Shown here in pieces: positions 9,234 to 16,979 of a DNA stretch of 64,000 nucleotides. Origin of the DNA: Halomonas borealis (lineage in GTDB: Bacteria; Pseudomonadota; Gammaproteobacteria; Pseudomonadales; Halomonadaceae); NCBI RefSeq assembly GCF_004798905.1, contig NZ_SDMO01000002.1, positions 124,001 to 188,000 on the forward strand, written 5' to 3'. Position numbers and translations under genes: made by a program. Below the pieces are notes generated by a model, which did no database searches, had not been told where the DNA came from, and saw only the letters and a list, made by a program, of their open reading frames with translations. The stretch's first letter is position 1, and each line of letters begins with the position of its first letter.

Positions 9234-10079
9234 TTAGAACCTGCCACCGGCACCGCCTCCCGGTCCTCCGCCGGCTCCCGATCCTGAACCGCCAGGGCCA
9301 CCACCGCCACCGGAGCTGCCGCCGTTACCACCGGCTCCCGAGCCGCCACCGGAACCGCTCCCACCGCCGGAGCCACCGCCGGCACCGCCTCCCGGTCCTC
9401 CGCCGGCGCCCGACCCTGAACCGCCAGGGCCACCACCGCCACCGGAGCTGCCGCCGTTACCACCGGCTCCCGAGCCGCCACCGGGGCCATCACCATCACC
9501 GCCACCGGGACCGCCGCCATCACCGCCGCCGTCACCGCCGCCGTCACCGCCGCCATCACCGCCGCCGTCACCGCCGCCGTCACCGCCGCCGTCACCGCCG
9601 CCGTCACCGCCGCCATCACCGCCGCCGTCACCGCCGCCGTCACCGCCGCCATCACCGCCGCCATCACCGCCGCCATCACCGCCGCCGTCACCGCCGCCGG
9701 TATCGGCGTCATCGTCTTCGGGATCATCCATTGGCGTGGGTGGACTGGTCGGTGCAGGAATGACATCTCCTGTGGTGTTGGGCACGACGGCTACGAGCCT
9801 CAGGAAGGAGGAACCATCACAGCCCTCCAGGAAGCCCCCTCCGCAGCCGCCGCCACCACCGCCCGCCGCGGGTGGCGGAAGGTCCTCGAGCAGTGCCGCG
9901 ACCTCGGCGTCGGTCAGTGCCTCGGCCGGCTGTGTCATCTGGTCGTTGGCGACGTTTGCCATCTCATTCGCCGAGAGCGCACTGCCCCCGGCCCGATCGA
10001 TTTCCGACTGCGCCTGAACGCCGGAGGCTGACAGGCAGCCCACGGCGACGGCCAGGGCAGCTAACTTGAACCCTTGCAT
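9234..10079 (-). CDS. secreted glycine-rich repeat protein, unknown function
   Basis: 281 residues. Residues 1-24 are a signal peptide ending VQA, followed by a short ordinary region with a small helical stretch (SANEMANVANDQM, EALTDAEVAALLEDL). A poly-Gly segment with two Cys (GCGGGFLEGC) and an acidic linker (DDPEDDDAD) come next. The remainder is almost entirely Gly with Asp, Ser and Pro: fifteen DGGG units, then two copies of a 44-residue Gly/Ser/Pro block, ending RF. The frame opens at 10169, but the ATG at 10079 has GGAGGGG upstream and starts the signal peptide. I do not recognise the family. The composition suggests a flexible, calcium-binding or surface/matrix protein, which is inference. 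Confidence 0.72.
   Translation of the reverse strand: MQGFKLAALAVAVGCLSASGVQAQSEIDRAGGSALSANEMANVANDQMTQPAEALTDAEVAALLEDLPPPAAGGGGGGCGGGFLEGCDGSSFLRLVAVVPNTTGDVIPAPTSPPTPMDDPEDDDADTGGGDGGGDGGGDGGGDGGGDGGGDGGGDGGGDGGGDGGGDGGGDGGGDGGGDGGGDGGGDGGGPGGGDGDGPGGGSGAGGNGGSSGGGGGPGGSGSGAGGGPGGGAGGGSGGGSGSGGGSGAGGNGGSSGGGGGPGGSGSGAGGGPGGGAGGRF
9249..9484. repeat. 104-bp direct repeat, period 132 bp, inside the glycine-rich gene
   Basis: Bases 9249-9352 and 9381-9484 are copies differing at about two positions (around 9279 and 9285 in the first copy). Each encodes part of the Gly/Ser/Pro block at the C-terminus of the glycine-rich protein. The near-identity at the DNA level points to a recent duplication or gene-conversion-like homogenisation. 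Confidence 0.9.
9511..9690. repeat. fifteen tandem 12-bp units encoding DGGG
   Basis: A perfect run of fifteen 12-bp units on the plus strand, each CCGCCGCC followed by A or G and TCA. Only the single A/G position varies, and it is a synonymous third base. A sixteenth, degenerate unit follows at 9691-9702 (Thr replaces Asp). Unit length is a multiple of three, so gain or loss of copies by slippage keeps the reading frame. Confidence 0.95.
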
Positions 10080-10434
10080 CTCGCCCCTCCTCCGCCGCCG
10101 ACCGGAGCCGCCGACGACACATGACGCCAGACAACATTCTGTTACATACAACCCAAGCATCGTCATCAAGTGCGGGCTTCACCATCGGAAGAAGTGCTGA
10201 TTATCGCCTCGGGAAAATCAGCCATACGAATGCCCCGCCAACAGCAGGAAACTCGTACCCGTGGCATCGATCGTCGTCTCGCCGGCCCCGCATCACGCCC
10301 GGCACATCCGCCTCGAGCGTTGGCCGCGGCCACGGCTCCCCCAGGCACCGATCCTCGACAGGCCGGGGCGGCATCATGGTGACATGATAGGATGACCCGC
10401 ATGCTCCGCCTTTCCGCCGCGCCTGGAGACTCGT
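10080..10434. other. 355-bp region between the glycine-rich gene and nsrR
   Basis: Divergent control region with no convincing gene: short frames on both strands lack ribosome-binding sites or family features. It should hold the promoters of both flanking genes. Two inverted repeats are visible: CTGATT at 10197-10202 with AATCAG at 10215-10220, and the ATCATG/CATGAT pair at 10373-10388. No NsrR consensus like the one before hmp was found. Confidence 0.6.
10373..10388. promoter_or_regulatory. small inverted repeat upstream of nsrR
   Basis: ATCATG (10373-10378) and CATGAT (10383-10388) form a perfect 6-bp inverted repeat with a GTGA spacer, 46 bp before the nsrR start codon. Its position fits an operator, but it does not match the NsrR consensus and no protein can be assigned. 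Confidence 0.3.
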
Positions 10435-10914
10435 ATGCGCCTGACCCACTTCACCGACTACTCGCTGCGAGTATTGACCTATCTGGCCGTGAAGAAGGGC
10501 AAGCAGGAAGAGCGTGCGACCATCGCCGAAATCGCCGAGCGCTTCGCCATCTCGCGCAACCATCTGATGAAGGTCGTGCGGGAGCTGAGCCGGCTCGGCT
10601 ACCTGCATGCCACTCGCGGCAAACACGGCGGATTGCTGCTGCGCCATGCGCCCGCCGATATCTCGCTGGGTGGGCTGGTCCGCGATACCGAGCCCGACCT
10701 CGGCCTGGTGGAATGCTTTCGCGACGGCGACACCTGCACCATCACCTCGGCCTGCCGGCTGCGGCCGATCCTCGGCGAGGCTCTGGCCGCCTTCCTGGCG
10801 GTGCTCGACCGCTACACCCTGGCGGACCTGCTGGGGCCACAGCGAGACGATCTGGAACAGCTGCTGCACCTGGACGACTTGCCTCCCGCCGTCGAAGCGC
10901 GACCGGCCTCCTAG
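10435..10914 (+). CDS. nsrR: nitric-oxide-sensing Rrf2-family repressor NsrR
   Basis: 159-residue winged-helix regulator whose Fe-S cluster reacts with NO. It is colinear with E. coli NsrR through LTHFTDYSLRVL at the N-terminus, the recognition region SRNHLMKVV and RGKHGG. The three cluster cysteines are present at 94, 101 and 107 (ECFRDGDTCTITSACRL). A GGAG sequence precedes the ATG. The matching operator lies 7 kb away before hmp, making that gene a predicted target. The gene stands alone, with no adjacent nitrosative-stress enzyme. Confidence 0.94.
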   Translation: MRLTHFTDYSLRVLTYLAVKKGKQEERATIAEIAERFAISRNHLMKVVRELSRLGYLHATRGKHGGLLLRHAPADISLGGLVRDTEPDLGLVECFRDGDTCTITSACRLRPILGEALAAFLAVLDRYTLADLLGPQRDDLEQLLHLDDLPPAVEARPAS

Positions 10915-10916
10915 GC

Positions 10917-10957
10917 CTCATCTGGTCTTCGTTCGCCGACTCTTCAGACAAAGCCTA
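10917..10957 (-). repeat. partial copy of an interspersed repeat (see 16765-16905)
   Basis: Read on the minus strand, this ~41-bp stretch just after nsrR aligns with the start of the element at 16765 over TAGGCTT...GAAGAGTCGRCGARCGAAG, with about six differences. The rest of the longer element is absent here, so it is a fragment or a diverged end. Confidence 0.6.
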
Positions 10958-11181
10958 AGTCGCGTAGCCCCATCGAATCGCCTCACGGCCGCGATCCAAT
11001 CGACGGCTTGCCACGGGCGTCGGCTCCCCCCTACTCGAGGCCCCGCACCGGATGTCTCAGCGGCCCCGCCCCTCAAGCGCCTTGCGCGATGAATCCATGA
11101 TGAAAACTTCTGGATGACCAACTAGCTTGGGGGATGTCGTCGCCTTTTCGCCGGCGGCCTAGCAACGCATGGAGGTATGCG

Positions 11182-11490
11182 ATGTTCACTCGAAACCGTT
11201 CCCACGCCACCCTGTTCGCCCTGCTGCTCGGCGGCGCCCTGCTGTTGCCAGGGATCGCCCTGGCCGATCATCACGAAGACGATGGCATGCAGCAAGACGC
11301 CATGAGTGATGAGGCGATGGAAGAAGAAGGCGCCATGAAGCACGATGCCATGGGCGAGGAAGGCGCCATGGACGGCGACGCTGCCATGAAGTCCGAGGGT
11401 GACGATGCCATGGCCGACGAGGAAGACACCATGAAATCAGCAGGCGAGGATGCCGACGACGAGATGATGGAGGAAGACGACGAGATGTGA
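11182..11490 (+). CDS. small secreted Met/Asp/Glu-rich protein, MXKDX-repeat-like
   Basis: 102 residues. The N-terminal ~26 form a signal peptide ending ALA, followed by DHHEDD. The mature part is a run of short degenerate repeats around DAM and GAM (for example QDAMSDEAMEE, GAMKHDAM), ending MMEEDDEM. It has no aromatic residues and is highly acidic. This resembles the pentapeptide MXKDX repeat proteins of unknown function. The Met, His and acidic residues suggest periplasmic metal binding, which is inference. The ATG at 11182 has GGAGG eight bases upstream and is preferred over 11134. It sits 149 bp before the Moco-enzyme gene on the same strand. Confidence 0.78.
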   Translation: MFTRNRSHATLFALLLGGALLLPGIALADHHEDDGMQQDAMSDEAMEEEGAMKHDAMGEEGAMDGDAAMKSEGDDAMADEEDTMKSAGEDADDEMMEEDDEM

Positions 11491-11639
11491 CGCTCGGCGC
11501 GCCCCTGACCCGCCGCCGGGCCTCTAGCCCGGCGGCCGCCCTCCCGATACGGGGCTCACTGAGGTCCTTTCGGTCCTCGTCTTGCCTGCCGGCGACATGC
11601 CCACGCCGTACCCGGGAGGCTCCATGGCCAAGATGCACC

Positions 11640-12392
11640 ATGCCGCCCGCGACCGCCCCCAGACGATCATCCGCCGGCACCCTGGTCGCCAGTGGTTCGT
11701 CGCTGCTGGGTGGCTGCGACCGCCTGCCGCGTAGCGATGCGCTACAGCCACTGTTCGACGCCAGCGAGTCGTTGACCCAACGCACCCACCGCCTGCTCGC
11801 CTCCCGCGAATCGCTGGACCGCGAGTATCCTGCCACGGACATCGCGCCGACCTTTCGCCCCAACGGCACCACCCGGCCCGACGGAGCCGAGTACCGGCGC
11901 CTGGCCGACGGCGGCTTCCATGACTGGCGCCTGCGGGTGGACGGCCTGGTCGAGTTCTCTCTCGATGCGCTGCGCGCCATGCCGGCGCGTACCCAGATCA
12001 CCCGCCACGACTGCGTCGAGGGCTGGAGCTGCATCGGCCAGCGGACCGGCGTACCGCTGGGCGGGCTGCTGTCGCGGGTAGGCGTTCACGACTCGGCGCG
12101 CTTCGTGGTCTTCCACTGTGCCGACCGCTATCGAGGCGGGGACCGTTACTACGAGAGCCTGGACCTGCGCGAGGCTCACCACCCCCAGACCCTGCTGGCC
12201 TACGCCCTCAATGGTGCCGACCTGCCCGTCGCCAACGGCGCCCCGCTGCGCCTGTGCGCCGAGCGTCAGCGGGGCTACAAGATGGCCAAGTACGTGATGC
12301 GCCTGGAAGTGGGGGAAAGCTTCGCCCATCTGGGCGGCGGCCACGGCGGGTTCTGGGAGGATCGCGGCTACCGCTGGTGGGCCGGCATCTGA
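11640..12392 (+). CDS. sulfite-oxidase-like molybdopterin protein, N-terminus apparently frameshifted
   Basis: Resembles the catalytic domain of the sulfite oxidase/MsrP superfamily. The molybdopterin fold core is clear from about residue 90: MPARTQITRHDCVEGWSCIG contains the Mo-ligand Cys in DCVEGW, then the LAYALNGADLPVANGAPLRL and GYKMAKYVM motifs. Homologues start with a twin-arginine signal leading into GTLVASGSSLLGGCDRL. Here the best start is an ATG at 11624 behind GGGAGG. It encodes MAKMHHAARDRPQTIIRR and is out of frame with the lipobox-like SLLGGC. Two missing bases near 11680 would restore the join. As it stands, translation from 11640 lacks a proper Tat signal. This may be a decayed gene, a sequencing error or a real start change. 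Confidence 0.75.
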   Translation: MPPATAPRRSSAGTLVASGSSLLGGCDRLPRSDALQPLFDASESLTQRTHRLLASRESLDREYPATDIAPTFRPNGTTRPDGAEYRRLADGGFHDWRLRVDGLVEFSLDALRAMPARTQITRHDCVEGWSCIGQRTGVPLGGLLSRVGVHDSARFVVFHCADRYRGGDRYYESLDLREAHHPQTLLAYALNGADLPVANGAPLRLCAERQRGYKMAKYVMRLEVGESFAHLGGGHGGFWEDRGYRWWAGI

Positions 12393-12455
12393 GCCCGCGG
12401 ACAGCCGAAGGCGGAACGTGCTAGCCTCGCCGATTTCCCGGTCATGGAAGCCTAC

Positions 12456-13013
12456 ATGCTCCGCTCTTCCCTCCGCACGACGCTCGAGCGTCGCCTGCCC
12501 GCGCTGGCGGCCCTCGGCCTCGCCGCCCCCGCGCTCGCCGGCAGCCTCAACACCTCCGACATCCAGGCCCACGGCGACTGGCACTCACTGGCCCTGCAGC
12601 TGGGCGACGAGCATCATGTGCGGGCGCTGGAACAGCACAGCTATAGCGACAGCGTATTCAGTCTCAACGCCACCCCGGGCGCCTGTGGGGCCCCCTGGTT
12701 GGAGCTGCGCGTCGAACTCGGCGAGCTCCAGGCCGAGAGCGCCATCGTCAACCGAGTGCCGGCGGACCTGCTGATCGATCAGGGCTGGGTCCACCAGGGA
12801 CAGGCCGACTTCATCACCGAGCGCGGCAACAGCGGCTTCTACGCACGCCTTAGCCTGCCCGATATCGACGCCGCACTCGACGAGATGCGCGACGGCGAGA
12901 CGCTGCGACTGCGCCTGCACCGCGCCGAGGACGACTACTGGTTCCTGGTCTTCAGCCTGGCGGGCTTCGAGGAGGCCCAGCAGCGCATGCAGCGGCTTTG
13001 CCGCGCGGGCTAA
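12456..13013 (+). CDS. secreted protein of unknown function
   Basis: 185 residues with a signal peptide (residues 1-29, ending ALA) and a mature domain with alternating beta-like hydrophobics. It contains a single Cys in TPGACGAPW and another near the C-terminus (RLCRAG), which could form a disulfide. It looks like a small periplasmic beta-rich protein, but I do not recognise the family. The frame opens at 12444; the ATG at 12456 starts the signal peptide and has GGAAG upstream. It follows the molybdopterin gene by 63 bp on the same strand and could share its transcript. Confidence 0.65.
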   Translation: MLRSSLRTTLERRLPALAALGLAAPALAGSLNTSDIQAHGDWHSLALQLGDEHHVRALEQHSYSDSVFSLNATPGACGAPWLELRVELGELQAESAIVNRVPADLLIDQGWVHQGQADFITERGNSGFYARLSLPDIDAALDEMRDGETLRLRLHRAEDDYWFLVFSLAGFEEAQQRMQRLCRAG

Positions 13014-13037
13014 GGCCTGCCCCCTGCCACAACGCAA

Positions 13038-13068
13038 GACGCCCCCGCCGCGGGGCGGCGAGGGCGTC
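13038..13068. terminator. hairpin between the secreted-protein gene and ahpF
   Basis: Stem GACGCCC/GGGCGTC with an inner CGCCG/CGGCG stem and a CGGGG loop, lying between convergent genes. There is no strong T run on either side; it probably works for both directions. Confidence 0.6.
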
Positions 13069-13089
13069 CTGCATGAACGCTCGGGGCGA

Positions 13090-14643
13090 TCAGCTGCGGA
13101 TCAGGTGATCGAAGGCCCCCAAGGCGGCCTTGGAGCCTTCGCCCATGGCGATCACGATCTGCTTGTAGGGCACCGTGGTCACATCGCCGGCGGCGAAGAT
13201 ACCGGGCACCGAGGTCATGCCACGCTCATCGACCACGATCTCGCCATGCGCGGAGAGCTCGATGGGCGAGTCCTTCAGCCACTCGGTATTGGGTACCAGG
13301 CCGATCTGCACGAAGACACCCTCGAGGGCCAGCTCGCGAAGCTCGCCGGAGGCGCGCTCCTCAAAGGTCAACCCGGTGACGCGGCTGCCGTCGCCGTTGA
13401 CCGCGGTGGTACGCGCGCCCTTGATCACCTCGACGTTGGGCAGGCTTGCGAGCTTCTTCTGCAGCACCTCGTCGGCGCGCAGCTCATCCATGAACTCGAT
13501 CAGCGTGACCTCGCCGACGATGCCGGCCAGGTCGATGGCCGCCTCGACGCCCGAGTTGCCGCCACCGATCACCGCCACCCGCTTGCCCTTGAACAGCGGG
13601 CCATCGCAGTGCGGGCAGTAGGCCACGCCCTTGTTGCGGTACTCGGCCTCACCCGGCACGTTCATCATGCGCCAGCGGGCGCCGGTGGCCAGCACCAGGC
13701 TCCGGCTCCTCAAGCTGGCGCCGGACTCGAAGCGCACCTCATGCTCGCCGCCCGACTCGCCCGGCACCAGCTCGACGGCACGCTGCAGGTCCATGATGTC
13801 GACGTCGTATTCCTTGACGTGTTCCTCCAATGCCGCGGCCAACTTGGGGCCTTCGGTATGCGGCACCGAGATCAGGTTCTCGATGGACAGGGTGTCCAGC
13901 ACCTGGCCGCCGAAGCGCTCGGCGGCCACGCCGGTGCGGATGCCCTTGCGCGCCGCATAGACCGCCGCCGCGGCGCCAGCCGGGCCGCCGCCGATCATCA
14001 GCGTATCGAAGACTCCCTTCTCGCGGATCTTGGCGGCCTCACGCTCGACGGCACCGGTGTCGACCTTGGCGAGTATCTGCTCGAGGCTCATGCGCCCCTG
14101 ATCGAACGTCTCGCCATTGAGGAACACGCTCGGTACCGACATCACCTCGCGGGCCTCGACCTCGTCCTGGAACAGCGCGCCGTCGATGGCATCGTGGGAG
14201 ATACGCGGGTTGAGGATCGCCATCAGGTTCAACGCCTGGACCACGTCCGGGCAGTTCTGGCACGACAGCGAGTAGTAGGTCTCGAAGTGTAGGTCGGCGT
14301 CGAGCGAGCGGATCTGTTCGATGACCTCGTCGCTGGCCTTGGGAGGATGCCCTCCCACCTGCAGCAGGGCGAGCACCAGGGAGGTGAACTCGTGGCCCAT
14401 GGGGATGCCGGCGAACACCACGCCGGTGGACTCACCCGCGCGGTGCAGGGCGAAGGCCGGCACGCGGCGATCCTTGCCCTCGGTAGACAGGGTGATCCTG
14501 TCGGAAAGCCCGGCGATCTCGACGAGCAAGGCATGGAGTTCCTGGGACTTGTCGCCGTCATCCAGGGTGGCGACCAGCTCAAAGGGTTGCGTGACCTTGT
14601 CGAGATAGGCTTTCAGCTGTTGCTTCAGAGAGTCGTCCAACAT
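13090..14643 (-). CDS. ahpF: alkyl hydroperoxide reductase subunit F
   Basis: NADH-dependent flavoprotein that re-reduces the peroxiredoxin AhpC. The 517 residues match the usual ~520. The N-terminal double-thioredoxin domain carries the redox pair Cys128 and Cys131 (SCQNC). The FAD motif [10 protein letters not shown] is at about 218-227. The thioredoxin-reductase-type disulfide is CPHC (343-346), and the NAD motif is GGGNSG. The ATG at 14643 is chosen because family homology begins there, although the frame is open to 14919. It follows ahpC on the same strand, separated by 218 bp. Confidence 0.96.
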   Translation of the reverse strand: MLDDSLKQQLKAYLDKVTQPFELVATLDDGDKSQELHALLVEIAGLSDRITLSTEGKDRRVPAFALHRAGESTGVVFAGIPMGHEFTSLVLALLQVGGHPPKASDEVIEQIRSLDADLHFETYYSLSCQNCPDVVQALNLMAILNPRISHDAIDGALFQDEVEAREVMSVPSVFLNGETFDQGRMSLEQILAKVDTGAVEREAAKIREKGVFDTLMIGGGPAGAAAAVYAARKGIRTGVAAERFGGQVLDTLSIENLISVPHTEGPKLAAALEEHVKEYDVDIMDLQRAVELVPGESGGEHEVRFESGASLRSRSLVLATGARWRMMNVPGEAEYRNKGVAYCPHCDGPLFKGKRVAVIGGGNSGVEAAIDLAGIVGEVTLIEFMDELRADEVLQKKLASLPNVEVIKGARTTAVNGDGSRVTGLTFEERASGELRELALEGVFVQIGLVPNTEWLKDSPIELSAHGEIVVDERGMTSVPGIFAAGDVTTVPYKQIVIAMGEGSKAALGAFDHLIRS

Positions 14644-14693
14644 GACGGCGGCAATCCTCGATAGCGGGGGGTTCAAGGACACGACTTCCCCGT

Positions 14694-14710
14694 GCGAGCC
14701 ATCGGCTCGC
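14694..14710 (-). other. hairpin in the ahpC-ahpF gap
   Basis: A perfect 7-bp stem GCGAGCC/GGCTCGC with an ATC loop lies 51 bp upstream of ahpF. A wider GC-rich inverted repeat (14748-14755 with 14810-14817) is also present. These structures could reduce read-through or stabilise the ahpC message, so that AhpC is made in excess of AhpF. There is no T run, so a full terminator is unlikely. Confidence 0.45.
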
Positions 14711-14861
14711 CGCCTGGCGCGTGTCTCAGGAAAACCCGGGAATAGGGCCCCGCCGCGGCGTCGACGCGATCTCGCTTGCGCGACTGGTTGGGCGACCGCG
14801 GCACCGCCACGGCGGGGTAACAGAGAGCGGAAGTCGGCGACTCCCACGTATCGGTATGGGC

Positions 14862-15425
14862 TTAGATCTTGCCGACCAGATCCAGGGACGGCGCCAGGGT
14901 CTCTTCGCCTTCTTCCCACTTGGCCGGGCAGACCTCGTTGGGGTTAGCGCGCACGTATTGGGCGGCCTTGACCTTGCGCAGCAGCTCCTCGGCGTTACGG
15001 CCGATGTTGCCGGCATTCAGCTCGATGATCTGGATCTTGCCGTCCGGGTCGACCACGAAGGTACCGCGGTCGGCGACGCCTGCTTCCTCGATCAGCACCT
15101 CGAAGTTACGCGATACGACATGCGTCGGGTCGGCCAGCATCGGATACTGGAGCTTGCCGATGGTCTCGGAGCTGTCGTGCCAGGCCTTGTGGGTGAAGTG
15201 GGTGTCGGTGGACACGCCGTAGATCTCGACGCCGAGCTGCTTGAACGCGTCGTAGTTGTCGGCCAGGTCCCCCAGCTCGGTGGGGCAGACGAAGGTGAAG
15301 TCGGCCGGGTAGAAGAAGAAGATGCTCCACTGGCCTTGCAGGCTCGCTTCGCTGACCTCGACGAAATCGCCGTTGTGGTAGGCGGTGGCATTGAACGGTT
15401 TAACTTCGGTGTTGAGCAGTGACAT
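14862..15425 (-). CDS. ahpC: alkyl hydroperoxide reductase subunit C (peroxiredoxin)
   Basis: Typical 2-Cys peroxiredoxin that reduces H2O2, organic peroxides and peroxynitrite. The 187 residues match the E. coli length exactly. Peroxidatic Cys47 is in FVCPTE and resolving Cys166 in EVCPAKW; the GGLG/YF-type C-terminus is replaced by LDLVGKI. The upstream region (15426-15540) is unusually AT-rich for this genome and must hold the promoter. A full OxyR four-repeat site could not be confirmed. Confidence 0.97.
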   Translation of the reverse strand: MSLLNTEVKPFNATAYHNGDFVEVSEASLQGQWSIFFFYPADFTFVCPTELGDLADNYDAFKQLGVEIYGVSTDTHFTHKAWHDSSETIGKLQYPMLADPTHVVSRNFEVLIEEAGVADRGTFVVDPDGKIQIIELNAGNIGRNAEELLRKVKAAQYVRANPNEVCPAKWEEGEETLAPSLDLVGKI

Positions 15426-15572
15426 GGCGTTCCTGTCCTCGTTGGGTCGGTGTGTGAAGAAGACAGGGACGAGAATATCGGCAACGCATCAATAGTTTAA
15501 ATTGAATGATATTATTTTTCTGATAGTTAATGGCTAACACAATGTTTCCTACCTCGTGCGCCCGCACACAAG

Positions 15573-15601
15573 GCGCCCCCACCGCCGGGCGATGGGGGCG
15601 C
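15573..15601 (-). terminator. terminator after the host-attachment-family gene
   Basis: A perfect 9-bp GC-rich stem (15573-15581 with 15593-15601) lies 26 bp past the stop codon at 15628. On the minus strand it is followed by CTTGTGTG, so the T tract is weak. Confidence 0.6.
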
Positions 15602-15627
15602 GGAAACCAACGCAACATTGCCCCCGT

Positions 15628-16056
15628 TCAACGCAGCTCGCTGACGGCCTCGCGAATGTCCGCGACGCTGGCCTTGGTGAGGTCCTTGGCCAGGGAATGG
15701 ATGACCGTCTTGGCGGTAGGCCCATCGAGCTTGTCGCGCAGCAGCCCGAGGAAGCGCGGCGGGGCGACCAGGATCAGCTTGCCCAGGCGGTTGTCCACAC
15801 GGGCCTGGTAGAGACGATCGGCCACCTCGCGGGCGAAGAGATGCTGGTGATGCGCGGAGGCCGTGCCCTCGCCTCCGGCCGACCGGGCCGCGGTGGCCGA
15901 GGATTCGTGCACGTCGCCTTCGCGATCGGTCACCAGGTCGCCTTCGTGCAGGCGTCCCTCGGCGTGCACCAGGCTATCCTGCTCTTCGAGTTGAAGGGCA
16001 TCCCGGGTGAACACCCGGGCCCTGGCGGCATCGGCCACCACGATATAGGTCGTCAT
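15628..16056 (-). CDS. host attachment protein family (baeRF12-like)
   Basis: 142 residues beginning MTTYIVVADAARARVF, the signature start of the family named for attachment to host cells and related to archaeal/eukaryotic release-factor-like domains. Later motifs include HLFAREVADRL and LILVAPPRFLGLLRDKL. Biochemical function is unsettled despite the name. The ATG at 16056 has AAGGAG upstream and starts the conserved region; the longer frame to 16131 is rejected. It is upstream of ahpC on the same strand, but a hairpin and AT-rich promoter region separate them. Confidence 0.85.
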   Translation of the reverse strand: MTTYIVVADAARARVFTRDALQLEEQDSLVHAEGRLHEGDLVTDREGDVHESSATAARSAGGEGTASAHHQHLFAREVADRLYQARVDNRLGKLILVAPPRFLGLLRDKLDGPTAKTVIHSLAKDLTKASVADIREAVSELR

Positions 16057-16278
16057 AGTCACTCCTTGCCTACGCATGAGAAAGCGCGAGGGAGCCTCGG
16101 CGCTCTTCCTCTCACAGCATTGGCAAGGCATCGCCCAGCGTCAAACGGCGACACCCGGCGTCGGCATCCGCGGACACTGCCGCACGGCCGCCGGCTAGGG
16201 TAGGATGCCGCCCTCACCGGCGCGGCGCGCCGCCACGCTCGCACGGCATCTCGAAGGCCGACCCTCGGAGGACACGAT

Positions 16279-16764
16279 ATGCGCCACTTCCTGTTCCCGC
16301 GACACCCCCTGCCGCGTCGCACCCTGTTGTTCTGCCACGCCGTCCTGCAGCTCGGCCTGCTGATCGCCGGCGGCCTGTGGCTGGCCCCACGCACGCCTTG
16401 GCTGGCCGATGTCGGCTGGGCGGCGGCCTGGCCGGCACTGGCCTTGGGTGGTGGTACGCTGCTGCTGGCCATGGTCGGCGTACGCCTGCTGGCCGAGCTG
16501 TGGTTGCTGCCTCATCACCTGGCCACTCAGCGCACCGGCTTCTCCTCCGGTGCCATGGTCACTCGCTCGGTGGAGCGCCGTCCGGCGATCCACGACCCTC
16601 AACGCAGCCAGGCCGACGGCGGCCGCGAGGTCGATGCCGAGGACACCGTGCTGAGCCCGGCCCGTGTCGCTCGCCAAACGCCGCGTCAGCGTGGCGACGA
16701 ACCGAGCCTGGACCTGGCCGAGGGCCAGCCGGAGCCCGCTCCCCGCCACGAGCCTCGCCTCTAG
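16279..16764 (+). CDS. two-helix inner-membrane protein, unknown function
   Basis: 161 residues. Two hydrophobic helices (about 15-37 and 50-80) are followed by an 80-residue hydrophilic, probably cytoplasmic tail rich in Arg, Glu and Pro (from HLATQRTGF onward). A GGAGG sequence ten bases before the ATG supports the start. Codon and base use match the neighbours. I do not recognise the family. Confidence 0.7.
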   Translation: MRHFLFPRHPLPRRTLLFCHAVLQLGLLIAGGLWLAPRTPWLADVGWAAAWPALALGGGTLLLAMVGVRLLAELWLLPHHLATQRTGFSSGAMVTRSVERRPAIHDPQRSQADGGREVDAEDTVLSPARVARQTPRQRGDEPSLDLAEGQPEPAPRHEPRL

Positions 16765-16905
16765 GCTTGCTGAAGAGTCGACGAGCGAAGGCCAGACAAG
16801 GAAAAATCGGCGGGAAACGGAGTCTACGGGGTGTGAATGCGTACGTTGAGTCGATTCTTAACGCCGTATGGCCGAGCGCAGCCAGTTTGCGAACAGGGCC
16901 TAGGC
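16765..16905 (+). repeat. candidate interspersed intergenic repeat with internal stem
   Basis: About 140 bp directly after the two-helix gene, with no coding potential. It contains AAAAATCG near 16802 and CGATTCTT near 16853, which can pair with one mismatch. Its first ~40 bp recur in inverted orientation at 10917-10957. The layout (short, non-coding, folded, in a convergent gap) suggests a dispersed element of this genus. Its ends are not sharply defined. Confidence 0.55.
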
Positions 16906-16924
16906 CGCCATGCTCGGTAACCAC

Positions 16925-16954
16925 GACGAACCCCGGCCGCGGCCGGGGTTCGTC
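16925..16954. terminator. bidirectional terminator hairpin before speE
   Basis: A perfect 14-bp stem (16925-16938 with 16941-16954) with a GC centre, between two convergent genes. It lacks a long T run but is very stable. Confidence 0.7.
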
Positions 16955-16979
16955 ATCGTGTCACCTGGCGACGCCGCCT

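Noticed and set aside
9511..9690. Regular tandem units resembling a CRISPR-like array
   Set aside because: The units are contiguous 12-mers with no spacers and are coding (DGGG).
9125..9763. Arg/His-rich frame on the plus strand over the repeat region
   Set aside because: It is the repeat DNA read in another frame. The minus-strand frame has a ribosome-binding site, signal peptide and terminator.
10918..11121. Minus-strand 67-codon frame after nsrR
   Set aside because: No ribosome-binding site and no recognisable protein; it overlaps the repeat fragment.
15426..15540. Possible OxyR site before ahpC
   Set aside because: ATAG elements occur at 15492 and 15523, but they are 31 bp apart rather than the 22 bp expected, and the intervening half-sites do not match.
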